61,462 nt of DNA from Clostridioides difficile (lineage in GTDB: Bacteria > Bacillota > Clostridia > Peptostreptococcales > Peptostreptococcaceae). The notes below the pieces were generated by a model. It saw only the letters and a list, made by a program, of their open reading frames with translations, searched no databases and was not told the DNA's origin. The DNA lies in contig NZ_OEZH01000173.1 in NCBI RefSeq assembly GCF_900243075.1, positions 1 through 61,462 of the forward strand, in the 5' to 3' direction. This document shows, one piece after another, positions 19,233-29,092 of this stretch (position 1 is its first letter; every line of letters starts with the position of its first letter). A program made the translations under genes and the position numbers.

Positions 19233-20351
19233 TTATTCAACTAAATCGAAAAAGTCAGATGGTGCCTTTTCAATATTTATGTTTACTAGTTGTGTTATAG
19301 ATTTAATATCGTCTTTTAAATAGTGGCTCTCCCATTTATTATTCTCTAATCCACCCCATAAAATATTAAACTTTCCTGTATTTAAATCCATAACTATGCT
19401 TTTTAAAGTACCAAAAAAATCATTATAGTAATTACAAGATAAGCCATCAGGATACTTTGAAGAGAATAAATCCATTAACTCTTTCTCTCCAATTTTTTTA
19501 GAGTTGTTTATATATTCTTTAATTAATTTATATCTATGAATAGAATTTTTCATTGATTGTGGTTCTAATTTATGAAGTTCATCAATATGTATATGGTTAG
19601 TAGAATGTAAAAAATGTTCCCTCTTATTTTCTAATCCACTAATTCTATTCACTCCTTTTTTTCCATCTAAAGTCTCTACAAGTGCAATATTTCCAGACTT
19701 ATCTGCAAGTAATAAATTTATATTATAGGCAATTGGCATATCTTCTATATATTCTAATGCCTCATCTACATCTTTGCAATTCTCTAATAAATATCTAATC
19801 ACAGCCCAAAACTGTAACCCTACAATAGCTGGTTTTCTCAAACCAACTGAATTGCCTACTGGAATACCACATGATGACTGACTTACACCTAAGCCACATT
19901 CATTCATGCCTTCACCTCTTCCAAATTGCATAACAGTAGTGCCTATATGTGCATATTTTCCATTTACTTTAGTTTTACATAAAACAAAATCTTCCATATT
20001 GTGTGAAAAATCGAAATTACGTGCAAATAATACATGCCTATTTTCAGTTAATTCTGGTGCTAATGCAACTTGACTACAACCGGGTTTAAGATAGGTCATA
20101 GTATAATATAAAATTTGATTACAATTCACTTGAATTGCATCAGCAAAACCTTGCAATTCTTCATTAAGACCTGGACAATATTTATCAAATAACTCTGACA
20201 TCTCTTTTTCTTCTTTTTTACTCACCACATTAGATTTATTAATCTGACCTTCTATTATCTCTGGCATATTAGCAATCAATTTCCCTAGTTTATATCCTAT
20301 CTCATAATTTGTACCACTCAATTCAATATTTCTTACTTCTAAAGCTTTCAT
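19233..20351 (-). CDS. C45-family Ntn-hydrolase (acyl-CoA:6-APA acyltransferase-like)
   Basis: A 372-aa protein of the C45 group of N-terminal nucleophile hydrolases. The predicted nucleophile is the Cys in KPGCSQVALAPEL, which would become N-terminal after self-cleavage. LFARNFDFSHNMED and MNECGLGVSQSSCGIP are typical downstream segments. ATG 20351 follows GGAGGG. No signal peptide is seen, so it is cytoplasmic. It is downstream of an AGCS symporter and an M20 amidohydrolase, suggesting hydrolysis of N-acyl amino acids or small amides. The substrate is unknown. Confidence 0.8.
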   Translation of the reverse strand: MKALEVRNIELSGTNYEIGYKLGKLIANMPEIIEGQINKSNVVSKKEEKEMSELFDKYCPGLNEELQGFADAIQVNCNQILYYTMTYLKPGCSQVALAPELTENRHVLFARNFDFSHNMEDFVLCKTKVNGKYAHIGTTVMQFGRGEGMNECGLGVSQSSCGIPVGNSVGLRKPAIVGLQFWAVIRYLLENCKDVDEALEYIEDMPIAYNINLLLADKSGNIALVETLDGKKGVNRISGLENKREHFLHSTNHIHIDELHKLEPQSMKNSIHRYKLIKEYINNSKKIGEKELMDLFSSKYPDGLSCNYYNDFFGTLKSIVMDLNTGKFNILWGGLENNKWESHYLKDDIKSITQLVNINIEKAPSDFFDLVE

Positions 20352-20435
20352 ATGTATCCCTCCTATATATATCTTACAATCGATTTTATCATTCAAACTG
20401 TAATCATTCATGATATTTTGTGCTACAAGTTAAAA

Positions 20436-20550
20436 AGACTATATAAAAACAGATAAACCTCTCTTTCATTGTTGAAATGATAAAAATATATTTAATTTCA
20501 TACAAAAAAAGAGTATCTCATAAACTAAAAGTTCATTTTGAGACACTCCT
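20436..20550. repeat. Dispersed small repeat, copy 2 (diverged left end)
   Basis: It shares with copy 1 the core CTCTTTCATTGTTGAAATGA and the right part TCATAAACTAAAAGTTCATT, ending TTTGAGACACTCC. The left arm is degraded, so the terminator hairpin is lost. It lies between the M20 and C45 genes. Confidence 0.6.
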
Positions 20551-20587
20551 CTTATTTCAAATACTACAATTAAAAATAATCTAAATA

Positions 20588-21724
20588 CTACTCTTCCTTC
20601 ATTTTTTTCAATAACTCTGGATTTTCAAATAAATTAAATCCTGTTAAAGCTAATATTTTTATACCATCAATCACTCTATCTTTTGCATATTGATTTATAG
20701 AAGCTTCTAAAAACTCTTTTGTGTGTAGTTCTTCTCCATTTTCAGAAAACTTCATCAAAGGATGTATACATGGCATTATTTGACTTAAATTTCCCATATC
20801 TGTTGAACCCAACATTACTTGATCGTCTTCATATATTCCAAATTCTTCCATGATTTTTGTAAATATACCTGTTAAAACTTTGTTTTCATTTAATCCTTGA
20901 CAAGTTGGCTCAAAGTGATAAAATTCAAGTTCACATCCAGTAGCTATTGCAGCGCCTCTAGCACAATTTTTCACTTTTTCTACTACTTCATCAAAATAAT
21001 TTTGTTCTTTTGCCCTTATCTCTAATCTTACTTTTCCCATATCAGGTATTACATTTGCAGCAGTCCCTGCTTCTAGTATAATACCATGTATTCTCGTTCC
21101 ATCTACTAGTTGTTGTCTTAGTGCATTTATATTGTTATATAGTAATACTACTGCATCTAGGGCATTTATTCCATTATATGGCTTAGCTCCTGCATGAGAT
21201 GCTTTTCCAGTGAATATAAAATCTAGACCTCCTATTGCTATAATTTCTGGTGCTACACAAGTCTTCGAATTTGGATGTATCATCATTGCTGCATCATATC
21301 CATCAAATACACCATGTTCTATCAAGTAAGGTTTTCCATCTCCAGTTTCTTCAGCAGGCGTCCCAATTATACTTACCTCTCCTTTGTAAGTATCTAGTAT
21401 ACTTGAAAGAGCTATTCCAGCTCCAACTCCCATAGATGCTATTAAATGATGTCCACATGCATGACCATTTCCTGGAAGAGCATCGTATTCTGCTATAAAA
21501 GCAATTCTTGGTCCATCGCCATTTTTCTTAGTTGCTTTAAAAGCTGTAGCCATACCTGCTAAATTTTCTTCAACTTCAAAGCCCTCTTCTCTTAAAAATT
21601 CTGCTATTTTTTTAGCAGACTTATATTCTTGTAAGGCAATTTCTGGTTCATCATATAAAGATTGACATAGCCCTAAAATTTTTTCTTTCTTTAAATCTGC
21701 CACTTGTATTATTTTTTCTTTCAT
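20588..21724 (-). CDS. M20-family amidohydrolase
   Basis: A 378-aa metal-dependent amidohydrolase of the AbgB/HipO group. Metal-binding segments are EYDALPGNGHACGHHLIASMG, PAEETGDGKPYL and the later MIHPNSKTC and ELHTKEF. The dimerisation insert lies around residues 180-290. ATG 21724 follows GGGAGGT. It is 55 nt downstream of an AGCS symporter and upstream of the C45 hydrolase. Such enzymes cleave N-acyl amino acids or p-aminobenzoyl-glutamate-like amides. Together with the symporter this looks like a small amide-scavenging unit. Confidence 0.87.
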   Translation of the reverse strand: MKEKIIQVADLKKEKILGLCQSLYDEPEIALQEYKSAKKIAEFLREEGFEVEENLAGMATAFKATKKNGDGPRIAFIAEYDALPGNGHACGHHLIASMGVGAGIALSSILDTYKGEVSIIGTPAEETGDGKPYLIEHGVFDGYDAAMMIHPNSKTCVAPEIIAIGGLDFIFTGKASHAGAKPYNGINALDAVVLLYNNINALRQQLVDGTRIHGIILEAGTAANVIPDMGKVRLEIRAKEQNYFDEVVEKVKNCARGAAIATGCELEFYHFEPTCQGLNENKVLTGIFTKIMEEFGIYEDDQVMLGSTDMGNLSQIMPCIHPLMKFSENGEELHTKEFLEASINQYAKDRVIDGIKILALTGFNLFENPELLKKMKEE

Positions 21725-21779
21725 ATCAATCTTACCTCCCATTAAATTTATTTATTCATTTTTGTATCCTATTATAACT

Positions 21780-23243
21780 TTAATTTAGTTTATCTTTATT
21801 CTCTTTTAGGTATCTGTTTTCCCAAAATTCAGCATTTTTTATATCCAGTTCTATAGGGTTAAAAGTTCTATCACTCCTTTTAATTCCTATCTTTTTCTGT
21901 CTTAGATAATCATAATATGCATTTATAGCTGGTTTTTTTAATGTAAAGATGGCAATTAAATTTATATATGTTAATATCCCTATACATATATCACCTAGTG
22001 CCCAACTTGTAAGTGGTTCTATAAAACAACACATTGCTGCACATATTATAAGCATAAATCTACAGACATTAATTATGTACTTTTCATGTTTTTCTGCTTT
22101 AATTCTAGTTACTAAGTAAGATACATTAGTCTCCATCATGTATGAAAATGCTAACAAAGTTGTAAATGTAAATAATAATAAAACTATTGCTATAAAAATA
22201 TCACCTAATTGCGGATGTAATGTATTTATTGCACTCTGTACATATTGTGGACCCGGCTCTACACCTGGTAGTGTTGTGCAAACACCTGTAACATTATACA
22301 TTCCTGTTATTACAATCATAATACCTGTAGCCATACATATTAATAGTGTGTCTACATAAACAGAAAATGCTTGAACTAATCCTTGTTTGGCTGGATGACT
22401 TACTTCTGCTGCTGCAGCACCATAAGTTCCAGAGCCTTCTCCTGCTTCATTTGAGTATATACCTCTTTTTACTCCCCAAGATATTGCTGAACCTAACATC
22501 CCTCCAAAAACTGAACTAAATCCAAATGCAGATTTAAACATTGTTACAATAGCTCCTGGAACCAAATTTATATTTGTTATGATTATTATTAATGTCATAA
22601 TAAGGTATGCTCCACCCATTATAGGTACCACTTTCTCTGCAAATAAACCAATCCTTTTAATTCCTCCAAAGATTATTATTCCTAGTGCAATAGAAGATGT
22701 AACTGCTATTGTCATTTTTGAAAATCCAAATGCTTGATTCATTGCTAGATATAAAGTGTTTGATTGTGTACCAGGCATAAAAAACGTATAACTTATTATT
22801 GCAACTATTGAAAATAAAACTGAACACTTTTTCCACCCAAGACCTTTTTCAAAATAATATGGAGGACCACCTCTGTACTGCCCATCATGCTCATCTTTAT
22901 ATATTTGAGCTAGAGTAGATTCTACAAATGCAGTTGCCGAGCCTAATGTAGCCATTATACACATCCATACTAACGCTCCTGGACCTCCCATTGCTATTGC
23001 TACAGCTACACCAGCTATATTTCCAGTCCCTATTCTTCCAGCCATAGATGTAGCAAAACCTTGAAATGATGATATCCCAACATGAGAACTATCTCCTTCA
23101 AGCAAGAGAGTAAACATCTCTTTTACATCTCTTATTTGAAAGAATTTTAATTTCAATGAAAAATATAATCCTATACACAAACACATTGCAACTAATACGG
23201 GTGACCAAACAATTCCATTAATGGTGTTAACTAAATCGGTCAC
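21780..23243 (-). CDS. Sodium:alanine/glycine symporter (AGCS family)
   Basis: A 487-aa membrane protein with about 11 helices. Family motifs are GRIGTGNIAGVAVAIAMGGPGALVWMC and KRGIYSNEAGEGSGTYGAAAAEVSHPAKQG. The start is GTG at 23243 after a GGTGGTGAG site. It is first in a group with M20 and C45 hydrolases. It should import alanine, glycine or a similar small amino acid with sodium. Confidence 0.93.
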   Translation of the reverse strand: MTDLVNTINGIVWSPVLVAMCLCIGLYFSLKLKFFQIRDVKEMFTLLLEGDSSHVGISSFQGFATSMAGRIGTGNIAGVAVAIAMGGPGALVWMCIMATLGSATAFVESTLAQIYKDEHDGQYRGGPPYYFEKGLGWKKCSVLFSIVAIISYTFFMPGTQSNTLYLAMNQAFGFSKMTIAVTSSIALGIIIFGGIKRIGLFAEKVVPIMGGAYLIMTLIIIITNINLVPGAIVTMFKSAFGFSSVFGGMLGSAISWGVKRGIYSNEAGEGSGTYGAAAAEVSHPAKQGLVQAFSVYVDTLLICMATGIMIVITGMYNVTGVCTTLPGVEPGPQYVQSAINTLHPQLGDIFIAIVLLLFTFTTLLAFSYMMETNVSYLVTRIKAEKHEKYIINVCRFMLIICAAMCCFIEPLTSWALGDICIGILTYINLIAIFTLKKPAINAYYDYLRQKKIGIKRSDRTFNPIELDIKNAEFWENRYLKENKDKLN

Positions 23244-23890
23244 TTAACTCACCACCATTCATTTTATATTTATAGACAATAATTTAAACAGCTATATTTC
23301 AATATTTTATATAATCTTTATCTTAATATATCTAAAAAATCTATCTTCTATTTATTTATATTATTTTTAATCCACAATCTACAAATATTTATTTCTAAAA
23401 TCAAGAATATTAATCGATATCTAAACATAAATTTATAAACTTTTTAACGATATGTGTTTGAACAATAATCAAACAATATAAATTGGAATACATATAATGA
23501 AAAGCCTGAAATTGTTACTATATAAATAGTACAATATACAATTATTGATATATAATTAAATAGTATCTAGTTAGATTTTAAATTTTCGTATTTATTATTA
23601 GGTGTAAAATTGAGTACAACTACCATCTATTTTTGAAATTCTTTTAAAATTTAAATTAAATAGGTTTATGTAAATATGCAAATAGATAATAATTGCTACT
23701 CAATTTTATACATTTAGGGGTAACTTTATGCTAAAACCTAGAAAACTTGATAACATTTTGATTTTTACGCTTTATTCTCTAAACATTATTATAAAACTTA
23801 ATCTATTGATATTTTTTATGTTATTTATACAATCACATTCATCAAAATAAGTATTATATTTACATATACTTAATCACCAAATTTGAATAT
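23244..23890. other. 647-bp non-coding gap
   Basis: No ORF with a ribosome site. It holds a long imperfect inverted repeat at 23603-23712 (listed separately) and presumably the promoter of the AGCS symporter group. Confidence 0.4.
23603..23712 (-). repeat. Long inverted repeat, possible RNA hairpin
   Basis: The left arm (23603-23633) and right arm (23680-23712) pair over about 29 positions, sharing TAAAATTGAGTA and ATCTATTT blocks, around a 46-nt loop. The three internal mismatches are C/A on the plus strand but G-U on the minus strand, so the fold is better as minus-strand RNA. It could be a leader structure of the AGCS operon or the end of the MFS operon. Confidence 0.45.
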
Positions 23891-25150
23891 TTAAGCTTCT
23901 AATTTACTTGCTCTTCTCTTCTTAACCTTTAATATATATAAACAAGATAATATTCCAATAATTAGAATTGCTATCTGGAATATAAATGTGTATGTGTAAC
24001 CTTTATTACCATAAGTATCTATCCAATGTCCTATTAATGCAAATTGGAATACATCTGGTGAAAATCCTAAAGCTGCAGCTATACCTATAGTAGTTGCTGA
24101 ATATTTAACTGGAACTTTTACTTCATCTTGAACTGCATAGTATATACCTTTTCCCATGTAACCTAATATACCTACTACAAATGTTAGAGCTATGAATATA
24201 GTCATTGGAGTTGATGCAGGTAATACTAGGAATAAAATTATTACTGCTATACCAAATACATAAATTGGTAAAAGTACTTTCGTAGGTGATTTTAATTTGT
24301 CTGCACAGTATCCTCCAAATGGTGCTCCAAACAACTTTAGACCATGCTGTCTTATTATTGCTAGTGCACCAGATAGTGCAACAGAACCTCCAAGTACTGA
24401 TGTTATATATGGTGTAAAATAAGACATTGTAACTGTGAATGAATATACACAGAATATACTTATACCTACTAGCCAAGTATTTGGTGATTTTAGTACTGTC
24501 ATAAAATCACCAGCAGACATTTTTTCACTTGCTTCTTCTTTATCTTCTCTAATATCTACATCTTTAATTACATACCATAATACTGGACACATTGCTATTG
24601 ATAATATTCCTAGAGATATCATTACCCATCTCATCCCCAATGTAGGAGTTGCAAAGCATGTATAAATATATAAGAATATTGCGCCCATTACTACTCCAGA
24701 AACTCCAACCATAGCCTCATTAAATCCATAAACTTTACCTTGATTATCTTTTCCTATAACTCTAAGTATCTTTACCATAGAAGGATAGTTCATAACTAAT
24801 GATGTAATTGCACAACCTACCCAAGTTGCAACTGCAAATGGATAGTTCATATTAAATGCAAATAAAAATGATACTACTCCATTAAGAAACACAGAACCTA
24901 AAATTATCTTTCTATAATCAAATCTATCTGCTAACCAACCTCCTATAGGAGCTCCAAATATATTTCCTAATCCATAAATCGTAAGTAGAAAACCTAGTTG
25001 AGTATTTGTACATTCTAATGCTTTTAAGATTGGATCATATAATGTATATTGGATAAATGGTATAATATAAACTAATTCCCAAGATATTGCTATAATAACA
25101 AGTTGAAACATTAACTTTCCAAACTTTATACCGTTCTCTTTTTCTCCCAT
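23891..25150 (-). CDS. MFS transporter
   Basis: A 419-aa, 12-helix major facilitator. The inter-helix 2-3 motif GGWLADRFDYRKI is clear and its second-half counterpart is GGYCADKLKSPTK. The central cytoplasmic loop is charged (EDKEEASEKMSAGDF). A ribosome site, GTGAGGG, precedes the ATG. It is the last gene of the buk-ptb-aminotransferase operon, so uptake of the amino acid or release of the acid product is likely. The direction and substrate are inferred from context. Confidence 0.85.
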   Translation of the reverse strand: MGEKENGIKFGKLMFQLVIIAISWELVYIIPFIQYTLYDPILKALECTNTQLGFLLTIYGLGNIFGAPIGGWLADRFDYRKIILGSVFLNGVVSFLFAFNMNYPFAVATWVGCAITSLVMNYPSMVKILRVIGKDNQGKVYGFNEAMVGVSGVVMGAIFLYIYTCFATPTLGMRWVMISLGILSIAMCPVLWYVIKDVDIREDKEEASEKMSAGDFMTVLKSPNTWLVGISIFCVYSFTVTMSYFTPYITSVLGGSVALSGALAIIRQHGLKLFGAPFGGYCADKLKSPTKVLLPIYVFGIAVIILFLVLPASTPMTIFIALTFVVGILGYMGKGIYYAVQDEVKVPVKYSATTIGIAAALGFSPDVFQFALIGHWIDTYGNKGYTYTFIFQIAILIIGILSCLYILKVKKRRASKLEA

Positions 25151-25173
25151 ATTTAAACCCTCACTTTTTATAT

Positions 25174-26382
25174 TTATTCACAAGCATAATTGAGTTCTTT
25201 TTTTATAACTTCTGCAAGTATTTGAACACCTTTAACAATTTGTTCTTCTGACATTGTTGTATAGTTAAGTCTCATAGTATTCTTTGGACCATTGTTTGCA
25301 AAGAAAGATTCTCCAGAAACATAAGCAACTCCAGCATCAATGGCTTTATCTAGTAAATCATCTACATTTATGCTTTCAGGAAGTTCAACCCATATAAACA
25401 TTCCTCCATCTGGCTCTGTATATTTAGCTTCCTCTGGGAAGTGTTTCTTCATAGCATCTAACATCAATAGACATCTTTTTTTATACTCTGCTCTTATTTT
25501 TTCTATATGTTCATTTAAGTTATATTTCTTTAAAAATTCTATTACTTGTACTTGAGAAAATTGGTTTGACTGTAAATCTATACCTTGTTTTAAAAGTTCT
25601 GCTTTATCTATAATGTCTACATTACCACACATCCAAGCAACTCTAAATCCTGGACATAATACCTTTGAAAATGACCCTAGATATAATACTTTGTCTTTAG
25701 TATCAAGTGATTTAAGTGTAGGTAGAGGCTCTGGTGTGAATCTTATTTCTCCATAAGGATTATCTTCTATTACTATGACATCATATTTATTTACAACTTC
25801 CATAAAATCTTTTCTTCTTTGTAAAGACCACGTTTTTCCTGTAGGATTTTGAAATGTTGGTATTACATAGATTACCTTTATATTAGAATTTTCAGATAAT
25901 AATTTATCTAATTCATCTGTTACCATTCCTTCTTCATCTGTATCTACTCCTAAAAAATCACATTCATAAGGTCTAAATGCATTTATTGCACCTAAGTAAC
26001 TTGGATTTTCTGTAACTACTATATCTCCCTTTTCAAGTAAAATCATAGCACTAAGAGCGATACCTTGTTGTGACCCAGTAGTTATTATGATATTTTCTGC
26101 TTTTGTATCAATATTTTCTTCTTCTTTCATTCTTTTTACTAATAAATCTAATAACTCATCTTCACCTTTAGTAGGTCCATATGCCAAGGCAAATTTTCCT
26201 CTTTCATTAAGTACTTTTTGAGTTATTTCACTTATCTCTTCTATTGGAAATAAATTTGGGTCAGGAAGTCCTGCCGCAAAAGATATAACAGTACCACCAC
26301 TTGCTACCTTCTGAGCTATTTTCTTTTGAGAATCTCTTATAGCTGAAGCTTTTACCATATCCATTCTTTTTGCATATTTCAT
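25174..26382 (-). CDS. PLP-dependent aminotransferase (class I/II, LysN/2-aminoadipate type)
   Basis: A 402-aa fold-type I aminotransferase without an HTH domain. The PLP lysine is in YLGSFSKVLCPGFRVAW. Other signatures are GPTKGEDELLDLLVKR, TTGSQQGIALSA, VIPTFQNPTGKTWS and VIEDNPYGEIRF. AAGGAGG precedes the ATG. It is third in the buk-ptb-aminotransferase-MFS operon, 23 nt before the transporter. It would convert a branched-chain or aromatic amino acid to the 2-oxo acid used by the adjacent ferredoxin oxidoreductase. Confidence 0.9.
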   Translation of the reverse strand: MKYAKRMDMVKASAIRDSQKKIAQKVASGGTVISFAAGLPDPNLFPIEEISEITQKVLNERGKFALAYGPTKGEDELLDLLVKRMKEEENIDTKAENIIITTGSQQGIALSAMILLEKGDIVVTENPSYLGAINAFRPYECDFLGVDTDEEGMVTDELDKLLSENSNIKVIYVIPTFQNPTGKTWSLQRRKDFMEVVNKYDVIVIEDNPYGEIRFTPEPLPTLKSLDTKDKVLYLGSFSKVLCPGFRVAWMCGNVDIIDKAELLKQGIDLQSNQFSQVQVIEFLKKYNLNEHIEKIRAEYKKRCLLMLDAMKKHFPEEAKYTEPDGGMFIWVELPESINVDDLLDKAIDAGVAYVSGESFFANNGPKNTMRLNYTTMSEEQIVKGVQILAEVIKKELNYACE

Positions 26383-26411
26383 AATACTTTATCCTCCTTA
26401 ATAATAATTTC

Positions 26412-27305
26412 TTATTGTGATGCTAAGCACGCTAATGCTATTGAATTTATTTTAATTTCAGCTGTATCAGAACGTGAACCTAAAATTATTGGATTTGTTG
26501 CTCCTAAAACTATACCTGCCCACTTAGCTTTATTAAATCTAAGCCATGACTTTCCTAATATATTCCCTGCTTCTATATTTGGAAATACTAATAAGTCAAC
26601 ATCACCAGCGATATTGCTTTTAATACCTTTATGTTCTGCTGCATGTGCATCAAATGCTACATCAAATGCTATTGGACCTTCTACTATACAACTTGGTATT
26701 TCTCCTGATTTTTCCATCTCCACAAGTAAGTTGGCATCCACTGTAGATTGTATTTTAGGGTCTACCATTTCATTTGCAGTAAGTATCGCAGTTTTAGGAT
26801 TTTCCATACCAATACTCTTCATAGTAAGAAGTGCATTTATCATTATATCTTTTTTTTGATTTAAATTTGGTGATACATTTATACCACTATCAGTGCAATA
26901 AAGAAGTTTGTGGTATTGAGGTAATTCATATACTGCAAGTAAACTTAATAATCTTCCTGTTCTAAGACCAGTTTCTTTGTTTAGTATAGCTCTCATATAG
27001 ACACTTGTATTTACTAATCCTTTCATAAGAATTTTAGCATCCTTATTCTTAACTATCTCTACAGCCTTTTTAACTGATTCATCAGGATTTTGACATCCTA
27101 TTATTTCATGCCCTTTTAATCCAATTTCTTTTGATATGTTTTCTATTTTATCCTTGTCTCCCACAAGAATTGGCTTTATAATATTTAAATCTGTTGCTGA
27201 TTTTACAGCCTTTAATACTTCTTTATCTTCTGCAACAGCAACACTTACAATAACAGGTTCAAGCTTTTTAGTCTCTTCCAATAAATTATTAAAATCTTTT
27301 AACAT
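26412..27305 (-). CDS. ptb: Phosphate butyryltransferase-type enzyme
   Basis: A 297-aa phosphate acyltransferase converting acyl-CoA plus phosphate to acyl phosphate. Typical segments are ILMKGLVNTSVYMRAILNKETGLRTGR and VEGPIAFDVAFDAHAAEHKGI, and the C-terminal SGDVDLLVFPNIEAGNIL-like region. AGGAGAAAGAG precedes the ATG. It is 17 nt downstream of buk. With the 2-oxoacid oxidoreductase upstream, branched acyl-CoAs such as isovaleryl- or isobutyryl-CoA are likelier substrates than butyryl-CoA. Confidence 0.93.
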   Translation of the reverse strand: MLKDFNNLLEETKKLEPVIVSVAVAEDKEVLKAVKSATDLNIIKPILVGDKDKIENISKEIGLKGHEIIGCQNPDESVKKAVEIVKNKDAKILMKGLVNTSVYMRAILNKETGLRTGRLLSLLAVYELPQYHKLLYCTDSGINVSPNLNQKKDIMINALLTMKSIGMENPKTAILTANEMVDPKIQSTVDANLLVEMEKSGEIPSCIVEGPIAFDVAFDAHAAEHKGIKSNIAGDVDLLVFPNIEAGNILGKSWLRFNKAKWAGIVLGATNPIILGSRSDTAEIKINSIALACLASQ

Positions 27306-27322
27306 ACTCTTTCTCCTAAATA

Positions 27323-28381
27323 TTAATAAGTTTTTGCTATTTCTTCTCCATTAAGTACTCTAAGGGCTCCAAGAGCAAGTGCTTCCATTTCCATCTCTCC
27401 TGGTACTATCTCTACTGGAGCTAGATATGACACTTTTTCTATGACTCCTTTAATTACCATTTCCGAATGAGATATACCCCCTGTTAAAATAACTCTATCT
27501 ACATTTCCTGAAAGTGAAGCTCCATACATAGAGATTTCTTTTGCTACTTGATAAATAAATGCATCCATTATAAGTTTTGCCTTTTCATCACCTTCCTTGA
27601 TTCTGTTTTCAATTTCTATCATATCTTTTGTACCTAAATAGTCATACATTCCTCCAATAGAACTTACTTTTGCGACCATTTCATCATGAGTATATTTTCC
27701 GGAGTAACACAATTCTATAAGAGGATATGCAAGTAAGCCACCACTTCTTTCTGGAGAAAATGGACCATCAGATCTTCCACCACTTCCATCAATCATTTTA
27801 CCTTGTTTATGTGCTACAATTGATATTCCAGAACCTAAATGAGCTACGATAAAGTTATAATCCTCGTATTTTCCACCAAGTTTTTGTGCAATTTTTCTTG
27901 AAACAGCTTTATGATTTAATGCATGTAACCAGCTAGCTTTTTCTATATCTGATATTCCTGTAATCCTTGATACATCATCAAACTCATCCACAGAAACTGG
28001 GTCTACTACAAATGATTGTACTCCTATTTCATCTGCTATGGTTTTGGCTAATAATGCACCTAAATTTGATGCATGCTCTCCGTTTATTTCATTTCTCATG
28101 TCCTCAATCATTTCTTCACTCACAATATAAGTGCCACCTTTTATAGCTTTCATAAGTCCACCACGACCAACTACTGCATCAAAAGAATTTATATTATGAT
28201 TCTCACTACTTAAAATATCTACTATTAATTGTTTTCTATAGTCATATTCATCAAATACTTTAGAAAAGCTTTTTAAATCTTCTCTTGTATGAGTTATATT
28301 TTTTTTCAAAACTTCATTTTCATCTTGAAAAACAGAAATCTTTGTAGATGTACCACCAGGATTTATTACTAGAATTTTCAA
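27323..28381 (-). CDS. buk: Butyrate kinase-type acyl kinase
   Basis: A 352-aa acetokinase-family protein making ATP from acyl phosphate and ADP. KILVINPGGTSTKISVF is the N-terminal phosphate-binding loop; VAHLGSGISIVAHKQGKMIDGSGG and ILTGGISHSEMV are family motifs. The start is taken as TTG 28381, after AGGGGGTG; longer frames run over this site. It is first in the operon. Two AGAAC-N3-GTTCT palindromes lie at 28408 and 28458, just upstream, so it is likely controlled with the VOR operon. Confidence 0.93.
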   Translation of the reverse strand: MKILVINPGGTSTKISVFQDENEVLKKNITHTREDLKSFSKVFDEYDYRKQLIVDILSSENHNINSFDAVVGRGGLMKAIKGGTYIVSEEMIEDMRNEINGEHASNLGALLAKTIADEIGVQSFVVDPVSVDEFDDVSRITGISDIEKASWLHALNHKAVSRKIAQKLGGKYEDYNFIVAHLGSGISIVAHKQGKMIDGSGGRSDGPFSPERSGGLLAYPLIELCYSGKYTHDEMVAKVSSIGGMYDYLGTKDMIEIENRIKEGDEKAKLIMDAFIYQVAKEISMYGASLSGNVDRVILTGGISHSEMVIKGVIEKVSYLAPVEIVPGEMEMEALALGALRVLNGEEIAKTY

Positions 28382-28407
28382 TTTAACACCCCCTAGTTTT
28401 ACTATAT

Positions 28408-28470
28408 AGAACACCGTTCTGATATTTTAATTCGAAAAACTCATCGTCCTATTGTTCAGAACGACGTTCT
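28408..28470 (-). promoter_or_regulatory. Two palindromic operator candidates upstream of buk
   Basis: AGAACACCGTTCT (28408-28420) and AGAACGACGTTCT (28458-28470) are 13-bp inverted repeats with starts exactly 50 bp apart. The same motif recurs at 31222 before the VOR operon. The nearby IclR-family protein is the obvious candidate binder, by inference. Confidence 0.6.
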
Positions 28471-28540
28471 ATATTTCATTAATTAAATACTAACACATAA
28501 AAATAAGTATTTCAATAATTATTTTAAATATTTAAAATAT

Positions 28541-29080
28541 TCATTCATAGTCGTATCCAGCTTCAAATGCTTCTATATTTTTGGCATTAAATTTGCCTTT
28601 ACCTTGATTTTCAAAGTATTCACACATACCGCTTTCAAATTCTTCTTTTGTGAATAAATCTAAATTCTTTACCATAGCACCTAACATACAAATATTAGCA
28701 GCTTTTTCATTACCTAAATTTTGTGCTATTTCAGTAACGGGTACTCTTATAACATTAATATCTTCTCTATATTTTCTATCCTTACTTACTAGTGATTCAT
28801 TGACAAACATATAACCATTTGTTTTCATTAAACTTTCATACTTATCTACTGATACACTATTCATTCCTAATAATATATCTGGATTTTTTACACAAGGATT
28901 TGCAATTTTTTCATCGCTTACGACAACATTACAATTTGCACTTCCTCCCCTCATCTCATTTCCATAAGATGGGAACCATGTAATTTTCTTTTCTGCCTTA
29001 TATGCAACATACATTATAATTTTTCCTGCTGTAAGAACTCCCTGTCCTCCAAAACCAGCACATATAATTTCATTCAACAT
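28541..29080 (-). CDS. 2-oxoacid:ferredoxin oxidoreductase, gamma subunit
   Basis: A 179-aa protein with the gamma-domain signature ICAGFGGQGVLTAGKI, followed by WFPSYGNEMRGGSANCNVVVS. It is the last of a four-gene group (delta-alpha-beta-gamma) separated by 2-28 nt. The gamma subunit binds the CoA and contacts the TPP-bearing subunit. The 160 bp downstream hold the buk operators. Confidence 0.92.
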   Translation of the reverse strand: MLNEIICAGFGGQGVLTAGKIIMYVAYKAEKKITWFPSYGNEMRGGSANCNVVVSDEKIANPCVKNPDILLGMNSVSVDKYESLMKTNGYMFVNESLVSKDRKYREDINVIRVPVTEIAQNLGNEKAANICMLGAMVKNLDLFTKEEFESGMCEYFENQGKGKFNAKNIEAFEAGYDYE

Positions 29081-29092
29081 ATTATTTCCTCC

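Noticed and set aside
23713..23760. Purine-type riboswitch or small ORF after the long inverted repeat
   Set aside because: GGGGTAACTTTATG suggested a start, but no open frame of useful length follows and no known aptamer core is visible.
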